Below, one piece after another: positions 36,604 through 46,757 of a stretch of 64,000 nt of DNA. The stretch is taken from positions 873,520 to 937,519 of the forward strand of contig CM042553.1 in the NCBI GenBank assembly GCA_023630585.1, read 5' to 3'. The notes beneath the pieces are model-generated. The model ran no database searches, had not been told where the DNA came from, and saw only the letters and a program-made list of their open reading frames with translations. Position 1 is the stretch's first letter; each line of letters opens with the position of its first letter. The stretch comes from Cranoglanis bouderius (taxonomy: Eukaryota; Chordata; Actinopteri; Siluriformes; Cranoglanididae). A program made the translations under genes and the position numbers.

Positions 36604-38075
36604 ACCTTACACACACACACACACACACCCACACTTACCTTACACACACAATGGAGAAATCCCTCTCTCTTCAATGTAACGTGTAATTAGATGTAATTAT
36701 TCCATGTCTAAATAGTGTGATGTTATTTTGTTTACATATATTGTGTGTTTAACTAACCTTAATGACTTTAAATAGTTTTAATCTAGCATATCATTTTAAA
36801 TGTTTGTAACCAGGTTTTACTTGTAATATTCTTTACAAATCCATCGAATTTGGTATGTAATTAATCGTCTCGAGATACCCAGATTGATTATGCATATCAT
36901 ATTGCAATGGGATACATCATTTCATGTTTTGACTTAATTTCATTTATAACACGGTATAAACCAGCCCCTCTCTGGACATTTAAATTAGGGTCCGAGACCA
37001 GGCAAAGAGAGTCATCCGGACATGCAAACCCAACTTCCTGATTGGCCCATAGCCCAAAGAGGCGTGTGCGTTGGTGTTGTTTTTAAAACAACACGTGCCC
37101 CGGGAAGAGGAAGCCAGGATCTCTCTCTCTCCGGACACAAGATGCAACTACCTCCGGGCTCACGCCTTTTCAAACAACAACGAACCAACGAACTCTACAC
37201 GACCTCGCGCAAACTCTCAACCTTGAGGCTATGCAAGTATAGTTAATGATCTATATCTGCGTTTAAGATTGGACCCCTGTGTTACAGGAGAATTAAGTTC
37301 GTGCTGGTTCTGAAAAAGGCTAATTAGTTGTGTTTTTGTCTGCTCCCCTTTCTTTCATTACTTTCTCTCTATCCCTTTTCTCTCCCTGTATATAGATGTA
37401 TATATGTATGTTTTGCTTAGAGTTAGTCGTGTGTATCCATAGTCACATATAGCTATTAAAATCTATTATCCCACGCTTGATTTTCTCTGTTTTGTTGACG
37501 TGATAGAGTCAATTAATCACTGCGATCTCGATTACCCGCTCTAGTTTTTAATAATAAACTTCGTGAGTTAATTCTTCCTGGCCAGAAGGATAAACTCACT
37601 CTTTAGAGTTCATAAAGCTGATCTAGGCCACATACATAGTCATAATTAATTATAATCCGTTGTAGTTAATTATCTATATGTATATGTGCATCTACATGAA
37701 TTCCCTTTCATGGCTGATGTATATTTATAACTGGTCACAACACGCGTTGATTAGATATATAGATATATTTCACGCCATTCGAGCTAATTCCTTACATAAA
37801 TTGGAGAATACGTTTAAACGTGTTAAACATCTTTTAATTTGTTACGTAAATCGTAACTGGTGGAGAATATTATTTTTAAACGTTGCAGATTCATCCGAGT
37901 TACTACACATTCCTGTAGATAACGCGGGCACGCTTTAAAACTCGTCTCCTTTAAAAAGGTGCGTTGAATCCAAGCGTGCGCTTCTGTTTCGTTTCTTGTT
38001 TAAAGTTGATCCATTACATTATTCTGGTGGAAAAGAATAATGCATAATAATGCCCCCTTTTGTAATTTCACTACA
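36312..38075 (+). mobile_element. Solo LTR, copy 3 (longest)
   Basis: It starts TGTAACGTATGACTATGC and ends TTTCACTACA. A perfect 4-bp duplication, ACGG, lies at 36308-36311 and 38076-38079. The 1764-bp copy contains all blocks seen in copies 1 and 2, including GATTGGCCCATAGCCCAAAG and the distal TTCATCCGAGTTACTACACA segment. There is no coding region. It holds long (CA)n tracts. Confidence 0.85.
36543..36650. repeat. (CA)n microsatellite in solo LTR copy 3
   Basis: About 29 CA units are followed by two shorter CA runs separated by CTTACCTTA words. Copy 1 of the LTR has a shorter CA tract at the matching place, so the repeat is an old component of this LTR family that has changed length. Confidence 0.93.
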
Positions 38076-39212
38076 ACGGCTAATGCGACATTTATTCCCT
38101 GCCGCCATCTTCATTCTCTTCTACTGTGCCCTCATTCCTAACACCAATGCCTTCTTTTTCAGATTTGCCTGCTATCAAAGCTGCTTCCACCTTCTGCATA
38201 GCTCTCTCCACACCTTGGTATCAGTCTGCCCTCTCAATTCCAAGCAAGCCAGACCTGATGCCTTCCAGCCCCTGGCTTTCTGACATTTTCTGGTATGGAA
38301 GAACAATGCTTCGAGCGCTGAGAGAAATGTTGAGACGAGGAGGAACATACGCACACATTCAAGCTGAAGTAGATATGCACCAGTTACATTTAGTGATCCG
38401 CTATGATCAATAAATCTATATTGAGTGGTCTGGTTACTTCCGTGCTCTCCTCTATCCATTGACCAAATGCCAACCTGTCTCCTTACAAACCCGTGCCTTC
38501 CAAGGACACCTTAGCTCCTTGCAATCAGGGAGTTTACATGAGTTTTCTGTCCTAATCCTCCTTGATGTGTCCATTTACACAGAATCACCAGATCCTTTTT
38601 TTTCACTCTTGGGATTGGGAAGTGTGAGCTGACCTGGTTTTCAGTGTACCTGCCACATAGATTGGAAAGGTTTAGTTTCTTCCTCAGGGGTCAGTTCTTG
38701 GTCCACTCTTGTTCTTCCTTCATAACAAATCACAGGGCTCAGTAATATGGTCTCTCTTATCAGTGCTATGGTAATGGTATTAAACATTTCTTTTTCCATC
38801 TATCCACCTCCCACGTTGCTGAGAAGATATTGGACAGCCTTTCTGACATCTTTTCCTGGACATCAAGATCCATCATTTGTCCCTCATTTGTCCCTCAGCT
38901 CTTCCTTCGACTAGATCCTGTCGATCACCATCAACAGCCTCACAATCCATACCCAGCTAAGAATCTTGATGTGATTTCAGATGTTGGGCTTAATTTCTCT
39001 GATCACATCTTAGATAAGGAAATCATTTTCATAATATCAGAATACAACCCTGTCATTCTACCAGATGTAAATGTAACTATAGAGAACATCACAGAAAGGA
39101 AACATTAAATTATTATTTTGTTTAAAGATCTTGTTTTTTCCCCCCATTTAGTGCTGCCCTTCAGAAGCTACATAAGATTTACATGTTTTCCAGAAGACAA
39201 AATAATAATTTA

Positions 39213-39774
39213 CACCGATCGTCCTGTTCAAAAGTTTACACCTCCCGGCTCTTAATGTATCGTGTTGCCTTCTTGAGCATCAGTGAATGTTTGCACCTTT
39301 TGTAATAGTTGTGTACGAGTCCCTCAGTTGTCCTCAGTGTGAAAAGATGGATCTCAACACCATATAGCCGCTGCTGGAAAGGGGTCAAATATGCAGAAGA
39401 TGCTGGAAAAGTAAATAATGTGCAGGACCTGGAGGATTTTTCTGACGAACAGTGGGCAGTTTAACTGCTCAGGACAAACAAGGGACTCATGAACAACTAT
39501 CACAAAACATAAAAACAGTAGTTGATCATCCAGGTAACAACACACAGTATTGATAATCAAGAGTATGTAAACTTTTGAACTGGTTCATTTGTGTAAATTC
39601 GGTCATTATTGTGTCTTGTGGACTACATGTAAACATCTGTAATGTGAAACAGCTTATTCAGGGCAGTAGTAAATAAACAAAATGCAGTTTTAATGATTCC
39701 TCTTTTTTTCCCCAATTATTAACATTTTGCAGATCAGATTCTGCAAGGGGTATGTAAATTTATGAGCACAACTG
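39213..39774. mobile_element. Short non-autonomous Tc1-like element (MITE), family H
   Basis: The 562-bp segment lies between TA dinucleotides (39211-39212 and 39775-39776). The left end contains GTTCAAAAGTTTACACCTCC and the right end AAATTTATGAGCACAACTG. It has no transposase. The words GTCCTCAGTGTGAAAAGATG and GGGACTCATGAACAACTATC match a very common fish repeat. Confidence 0.7.
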
Positions 39775-39776
39775 TA

Positions 39777-42149
39777 GCTGAGCCCAAAGGTGTGTTTTGA
39801 CAGCGCAGGTATGAAATAAAAGCCCCAATAACATGCTAGCATTGGAACATTTGTTTAAAATTAAAAAATTGAAATTATCAAAATATTATTAATATTAAAT
39901 AATTTTTCAGGAATTTCCCTGGACTTGTAAGGATTTTCCAGCATTCAACAGTAATTATGCAGCACAAAATAGTGTATTGAATACATTATTGCGAAATTAT
40001 CATAGACTACACAATTTTCGGTCATAAGCAAAATTAGTGTCATTTGGTCAACTGGGCTGCACAGCATTGTGGGATATGGCAGCAACTGCATTATGTGAGT
40101 TAAAACAGTATCAAAGGAAATTGCATTGTCAGATATGATCACTTCTGTCAACTAACACTAGTTTCTATGTTATGACTGTAGATAATCATCTTGCAGCTGA
40201 GGTACAGTAGTTGTGCTGTCATATGTAAGGATCTGTAAACACGCATTATACACGTTACTGAACATTATTCAGTTCAGATTTTAATGTTCTCCATTTAATC
40301 ACATTTGTAATTGTTTCCAAACAGTGTTTACGAAGGCTTCATGTAAAATCACCCTAAGATTACAGAGAATTAACCAGCTAATAAAGAATCAAGACACGTT
40401 CTCATCTTCTAATTTGCTACAGAGGTGTTTAGCATCTCCTTTTCAGTCCTGTCTATTTCGATAACGGTGCTTTTGTAACTGCCTTGTTTAAAAAAAAATA
40501 AAAGTCATACAGTGCCAAAACCTTGAAAGTCCTGCTGCATATCACAGATTAAGCTCAAATGAAACTGAATTTCAAATGAAAATGAAAAAAAAAGGAAAAA
40601 AAAAAGGGGGGGGGGGCATTCTTTCGTTCAACAAACAGGCAAATATAATTGTATTTTTGAAAAGTGCATTAATACCGCTGATTTGCCAACTGGTATTACT
40701 CTAATAAAAGAAAATGTTAAACGAATGTTATTACACTGGATTCCAATGTATTTATGTGATCGACTGCAACTCCTGTAACATTTAAATAAACACACGTATG
40801 AGAGGGGTGAAGCGCACTCCAGACAGCTTCGTGTACAGCACAAAAAGTTTTTCTCGGACACTGCGGACTAAGTGCGCCTGAAAACCCGACACTGGCTGTT
40901 CGGTGGTGATCGAGTCTGTCTGCAACTGACACACAAGACACAATTTCCGGCATAAAGACTTAAGACACTTTTGAGTTGAACGTGCTCTCCTGCTGCCTGA
41001 TGTGATTCCGGAGCCTGTTCCTGACATGGTTCTACTCCGAATCCTCTCGCAATCCAGACCTGCCTGACTCATCCTGATGCTCTATTTCTACTTGTCATTG
41101 TTGCACTAGTAACATTATTTTTTTTTTTTTTGCTGCCGTGGATGGTCCAACATGAAACCCATGAAAAATCTGCAGTAATCTCTGTTTGCCCCTGCACTTT
41201 CTCTGGCACAACAGATTTTTTCAGCTTTTGCAGGAACACATTCAACAAGTCGTTTTGGACTAAGCATGTTGACTCGGTTTCCTTCGGCTTCTCTGACAAG
41301 CTTCTGCGGCTCTAGTGGAGACTCATCCGGCTCTAGTGGAGACACTCCTATCAGGCTAAATTAATTTTACTTCTAGAGAATGGCACGCTCGGAAGCTGTC
41401 TAAAGCAGCACCAGAGACTCCTGGGCTGCTTTTTATCTAATTCAGAAAGAAATGAACATTTTCTCCACCTTCATAACCTGCCAAGCCTGACCACGCTTCA
41501 GTAATCAGCATATAAACAACATTTATAGCGACGAATGGAGCTCAGAGAGGCTAATGTCCAAAATAAATATAAGGCTGCAGTGCACTTCAAATTGGATATT
41601 GCATCCCCAGACTGAAAATGTTTCCACTGATAAAATTCAGATGTGCTCAGACTCCAATAACCATCACATATATCCCATTTAAAAAGAAATTCTATTGTTC
41701 AGGATGAAACAAAATAAGCAATTCACACAAGACACACACCAGCTCAGCCAAAATTGAGGTGCATAATGTTCCTCTTACACCAATGTGTTTGGTGTCATAG
41801 TGAAGCTTTATAGGCACAAGTTTAAAACTGTGCATACATTATGCCTAAATCATGTCTTCCTCGACCTACATGGCCTTTTCCAGTTATTCAGTACCTCCCA
41901 CAGAGTTTTGTCTCTGACACTGTAAGACCTACTGTCAGGACGGAGCTAAAACAGTGGTAGAGGCCATTTTGAAGCCACATCACTTTCTTCCTCAGCACAT
42001 AGTTTGTTATCAGGTTCACGGAGGAGGTGTGGCTTTTACATTTTTAAAGTTCGGAGGCAGATGTTAAAATGATACAGCTTTGTATTAGATGCCTAATACA
42101 AATACTACAACATGGTAAACCATTTGATCATACAACTCAATACTTCCAC
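39777..42149. other. No gene recognised
   Basis: Minus-strand open stretches near 40.6-41.3 kb have no recognisable domain. A repeated GGCTCTAGTGGAGAC word occurs at 41310-41345. No nell1 exon could be found here. Confidence 0.4.
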
Positions 42150-42725
42150 TGTATTGAGCAATGATACACTCCGGTCACGATTCGATTCAATTCACGATAC
42201 TGGCTTCATGATTCGATTGATTCGAATCATAATTCTCAGAATATTTTGAACAAAATTTGAATGGAGAAAATTTATGACTGAAAAGACTTATTTTTTACAT
42301 TTCTGAAATATTAAACAATGCAAAACAATGTGTATTTTTGTCTGTAACAATAACTGTAACTGTAACTGTAACTGTAACTTTAACAACTTGAGATTTTAAC
42401 CAGAAATAGAGCTATAAAGTCGGCTAAACTGACCGTCTTCTGTGACCTCTTTCTCGGTCGCTGTAGATCGCAGCAGTATGGGGCTGGTGTCATTTGAAAG
42501 CTAATGAAGCGGATATAATGTGACTGCATAACCCTATAACCTATAATGCATGCATCTTTATGAGCTGGAGTGATCGGTCAGTGTACTTTCTATATATTTT
42601 AACTTGTGTTCAAACAGTGCAGTTGCATTAGATGCATGATTAATAGAATGCTGATCCCATGATTTCACTTTTTATGATGCAAATTGTTACATTTTTTCAC
42701 CATGATGCATTGTTACACCCCTAGA
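42150..42725. repeat. Possible hAT-type non-autonomous element
   Basis: The left part, ATGATACACTCCGGTCACGA followed by repeated TTCGATTC words, and the right part, TGATGCATTGTTACACCCCT, fit the ends of a family of fish hAT repeats with TGTAACGATACA-like inverted ends. The interior has a TAACTG hexamer repeat (42340-42380). Exact ends and the 8-bp duplication were not established. Confidence 0.4.
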
Positions 42726-43352
42726 TCCACTGCTGCATTTACACAAGCCAACACTTACACTGAGATTGTAAGTTTAACTTTTTCTTTTTAATATGTCTAA
42801 TTGCTTTTTTTGTGTAGTGACAAGAAAAGCATGAATCATTAAAACTGGAGTCACTGTGTTTTTTCTGTGGCTTAATTTTAAATTAGCACCTTTAAGCACT
42901 AAAATGTTCAAAACTTAGATAGGTTAAAGAAACTCTGTCTACATATATAATCCTGTGAACAGGCATGAGCAGAAATTAGGCACTTATTCCACAGAGTTCT
43001 ATTGGGAAAGAGTATGGCTATGATAGAAATCCTTTTGGGCTCCTAAATAAAGTCTGTCCCATTAGGAAGGCAGTGTTAAGACAGCGGTTAAGAAAGCTTC
43101 CTTAATTTGGACACATTTCACTGAGAAGGCATCTCATCATTCTAATTCTCATCAAGTTTAAAAAATAATGGATGGAACTGTCATTCTGGAGAAACACGTT
43201 CACAAATGTCAGTTAACTGGATAGCATAAAGTTGAAGTGGTTTCATTTTATCGAAATAAAAAAATTGAAGTAATTGCAGTATCTCTCCAGTGTTATCACC
43301 ATCAATTATTTCATATATGAAGACTGCTATGTTGTGACAAAATCTGTCTTAC
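42726..43352 (-). other. nell1 intron sequence downstream of exon F
   Basis: Non-coding sequence immediately 3' (on the minus strand) of the last nell1 exon seen. It begins with the donor site GTAAGACAG. No further exon was recognised from here down to position 1. Confidence 0.6.
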
Positions 43353-43481
43353 CTTCACAGTAGGTTGAATCTCCGTGTATAGACGCATAACCGCTCTTGC
43401 ATTCACACTCAGCTTTGTTATTCCGGTTTTTGCAAACAGAGTTTTCTCCACAGAGAACTCCCTCTGCACAGAAATCATGAC
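43353..43481 (-). CDS. nell1: nell1 internal exon F: EGF-like module
   Basis: NELL1 is a secreted, multimeric glycoprotein of the thrombospondin-like type, made of laminin G, coiled-coil, VWC and EGF-like parts. This 129-bp exon encodes the first EGF-like module: GHDFCAEGVLCGEN, then SVCKNRNNKAECECKSG and DSTYCE, with six Cys in EGF order. The acceptor TTGTTGTAG and donor GTAAGACAG are good. It starts with two bases that complete a Gly codon from exon E and ends in phase 1 before the expected Asp of the next (calcium-binding) EGF module. The residues follow human NELL1 (HNFCAEGPKCGEN) more closely than NELL2. Confidence 0.93.
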
Positions 43482-44091
43482 CTACAACAAAAAAGAAGCA
43501 AGGTAGAGCTTTATGCTTAATTTCAGTTCAATCTGCCATGTGTATCTGCATTTTAATTGTTTTAGCATTCCTGTGTTCAATGTGTACGAGTTTTTTACTT
43601 CAAGTTTTCTCACTTTTTTGTTTCATGGCAACAACAACAAAAGTGATGTTTGTTATTAGTCTATTGTTATTTATGTCTCTGAAGCTCATCATTAAAATCA
43701 AGGACATTATTTGTTTGTTTGTTTTTTAAAGACAAAGAGAGCACAATTCCAAAACCTTACATCCAACAGCATTAAATATAAAACATACTTCACATTTTTG
43801 TAAAACCAGAACATTTACAATGATCACAAAGCAGATGATTTTTTTTATAATGTAATATAATATAACTGCTGAAAGCTCTCTGTAGCTGATAGATTTCAGT
43901 CCAGTTTAAAACGCTACCGTTTCAGGTCCGTGTATAACTGAACATTCTTTGACCGCGGCTTGTCATATTCTGATTGATTTATGGGCCAAGTGCAATCAAA
44001 ATGCAGAGGCATGACAGCCTGAGCGAGTCAAACATCAATCTTACTAAAATAAATAGAGATTCACTTTCCTTCACCTTAGTGACAGTTTATA

Positions 44092-45594
44092 CACTGCCAT
44101 CCTCTAATATTGGCACCCTTGGTACATATGAGCAAAGAGGGCTGTGAAAAATTGTCTTCATTGTTTTACCTTTTGATCTTTTGTTAAAAGAAATTCACAA
44201 AAATACTCTGCTCTCATGGATATTAAACAATTCCAAACAAAACAGGTTTATCAAAAATGTATATATCTGTATAAATATATTTGTTAAATATAGGTGTGCA
44301 CCCTTTTAGTCAATACTTGCTAATACTTGCTATTTAGTCAATACAATGCTACCTCCCTTCCATTCCTCCATACAGAATCTCTCCAGATGCTTCACATTTT
44401 GAGGTCCACACTGATGGACTCTCCTCTTCAGTTCACCCCACAGCTTTTCTATGGGTTTCAAGTCAGGGGACTGGGATGGCCATGGCAGGACCTTGATTTT
44501 GTGGTCAGTAAACCATTTTTGTGTTGATTTTGATGTATGTTTTGGATCATTGTCCTGCTGGAAGATCCAACCACGGCCCATTTTAAGCTTTCTGGCAGAG
44601 GCAGTCAGGTTTTCATTTAATATCTGTTGATATTTGATAATCCATGATGCCATGTATCCCAACAAAATGTCCAGGTCCTCTGGCAGAAAAACACCCCCAA
44701 AACATTAAAGAGCTACCACCATATTTAATCGTGGGCATGAGGTACTTTTCCATATGGCTACCTCTCTGTGTGCACCAAAACCACCTCTGGTGTTTATTGC
44801 AAAAAAGCTCTATTTTGGTTTCATCTGACCATAGAACCCGATCCCATTTGAAGTTCCAGTAGTGTCTGGCAAACTGAAGACGCGTGAGTTTGTTTTTGGA
44901 TGAGAGTAGAGGCTTTTTTCTTGAAACCCTTCCAAACACCTTGTGGTGATGTAGGTGACTTCGGATTGTAGTTTTGGAGACTTTCTGACCCCAAGACGCA
45001 ACTAACTTCTGCAATTCTCCAGCTGGGATCCTTGGAGATGTTTTGGCCACTCGAACCATCCTCTCCACAGTGCGTTAAGACAATATAGACACACATCCAA
45101 TTCCAGGTTGATTCATAACATTTCCAGTTGACTGGAACTTCTTAATTATTGCCCTGATGATGGAAATGGGCATTTTCAATGCTTGTGCTATTTTCTTTTA
45201 GCCACTTCCCATTTTGTGAAGCTCAACAACCTTTTGCCGCACATCACAGCTATATTCCTTGGTCTTACCCATTGAATGACTAAGGGAATGTGTTACCTCA
45301 TATTTATACCCCTGTGGAACAGGAAGTCATGGTTGAACAATTTCCTGTTCCTAGTCACCCAGGTGTACTAAAAAAACAATGTTCTTCAAATATTTTTCTC
45401 ATATTGATTCATAGGGGTGCCAATAATTGTTGCACATCTATATTTAACAAAGATTTTTTTTTGGATAAACCTGTGTTTTGTTTGCAATTGTTTAATATCC
45501 ATGAGAGCAGAGTATTTTTGTGATTTTTTTAAACAAAAGATCAAAAGTTTAAACAGTAAAGACAATTTTTCACAGCCTTCTTTGCTCATATTCA
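44092..45594 (-). mobile_element. Tc1-like transposon, family E, 3' end lost
   Basis: The left terminus CACTGCCATCCTCTAATATT follows TA (44090-44091). At the other side the inverted repeat reaches only TTTGCTCATATTCA before unrelated sequence. It lies in the nell1 intron between exons E and F. The family matches 13985-14453. Confidence 0.85.
44330..45068 (-). pseudogene. Family E Tc1 transposase relic
   Basis: Two overlapping minus-strand stretches encode most of a DD34E transposase. The first has RIPAGELQKLVASWGQKVSK, VLWSDETKIELF with the first Asp, and YGGSSLMFWGCFSARGPG. The second has WIFQQDNDPKHTSKST with the second Asp and SPDLKPIEKLWGELKRRV with the Glu. The frame changes near 44650. 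The C-terminal segment is shortened relative to the copy at 14037-14237. All three catalytic residues survive, but the frame does not. Confidence 0.87.
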
Positions 45595-45618
45595 GACATC
45601 CCAACCCACGCAGCAGTC

Positions 45619-46409
45619 TGTTACGACACGTGGGGTAGAAGGAAGCAGGATGCACTTGCAGGGGAAAGTGGTCAGTTTATTAGGAACAGTTAGTTCAAAA
45701 ATAAAGGAACACTCAAAACACCATCGAACATAAATCCATGAACAAAAAGGTAACAGTAATCCAAAATGATACTTTACTTGGCCGAAGAGGCAGTAATCCT
45801 AAAAGGAAACAGTAATCCACAAAAAGGCAGTTATCCAAGAAACACAGGGAAACACACGCGAGGCATCGAGGTGGTCTGGGAACCACGAATTACGAGCTAA
45901 GGGATAAGTACGCGAGGCTAGAAAGGGGGTCTGGAAACCACGAACAAAGAGCTAAGGGATAAACGCGCAAGGCTAGGAGGTGGTCGGAAACCACGGACAA
46001 AGAGCTAAGGGATAAACGCGCAAGGTTAAACTCATCTAGGCTAATACTCCGCCCCGAAGCGGACATGGAGCAGGGCATTTAAACACACAGAAATCACATC
46101 CACAATCAATGACACCTGAAACTCATAATACACAGAACGAATAAGAAACACATGAACCAATAAGGAATAAGGAGGTGGAGACATGACATAACCAAAACAT
46201 ATGCACATGGGGAAACACAGGAGGCGGAGACATGACGTGAACGAAAACACAAACGCACATGGCAGAGGTAAACAAAACGTGAGTTCATGAATGAAAAGAA
46301 AAGTCCAATGGAGAGTTTTTGAATAGCTCTGGAATGCGCGCAGTGGAATGCGGAAGTATGCCACTCGCTACTCTTTGCAGCGTAGCGAGAGCAGGGGGAA
46401 AACCTAACA
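45619..46409 (-). repeat. 3' LTR of the 45.6-50.0 kb retrotransposon
   Basis: The 791-bp LTR contains three copies of the ~54-bp repeat (around 45865-46030). The polyadenylation motif AATAAA on the minus strand is at 45676-45681. It is nearly identical to the 5' LTR apart from the repeat number and scattered substitutions. Confidence 0.92.
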
Positions 46410-46424
46410 GAGCCCCCCCCAAGG
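46410..46424 (-). promoter_or_regulatory. Probable polypurine tract
   Basis: Immediately before the 3' LTR, the minus strand reads CCTTGGGGGGGGCTC, with eight G at 46413-46420. This is where plus-strand DNA synthesis would be primed. The position and G-run fit, although CTC at the end is not purine. Confidence 0.6.
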
Positions 46425-46757
46425 CGCGGCTCCCAAAGCGCCGCAAGTTCCATCCACTTTGGTGGACCTGGGCCCCTGGGCAGGATCCTGACCTCTGCCC
46501 TCCAGGACCTGAGGCTGGTTATGTCCAGTGTCCCGAAACCAGAGCAGAGGGTGTCGCGTTTTCCTTTGAGACTTGGACAAGAACCTGGACGAGAACCTGG
46601 AGTGGTGCTTGATCTGGTGCTTGATCTGGTGCTTGTTTTGGTGCTAGGCTTGAAGCTTGCCTTGAAGCTTGGCCTGGAACCAGATTCGAAGTCAGCTTTA
46701 GCTCCTGGATCGGAGTCAGCTTTGGCACCTGGATCAGGAACAGCTTTGGCACCTGGA

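Larger units (their letters stand above)
36150..39110 (+). mobile_element. Decayed L2-clade LINE, split by a solo LTR
   Basis: Before the LTR (36150-36311) and after it (38076-39110) the plus strand resembles the part of L2 ORF2 between endonuclease and reverse transcriptase, then the palm region (LGPLLFFLHN-like near 38700; LDSLSDIFSWTS near 38830). It is full of stops. The 4-bp duplication at the LTR joins the two halves. Confidence 0.6.

Noticed and set aside
36543..36650. CRISPR-like direct repeats
   Set aside because: These are plain CA dinucleotide runs in a vertebrate LTR.
40628..41345. Cys-containing minus-strand frames that might be nell1 exons
   Set aside because: Cys spacing does not match EGF or VWC modules, and no acceptor/donor pair brackets them.
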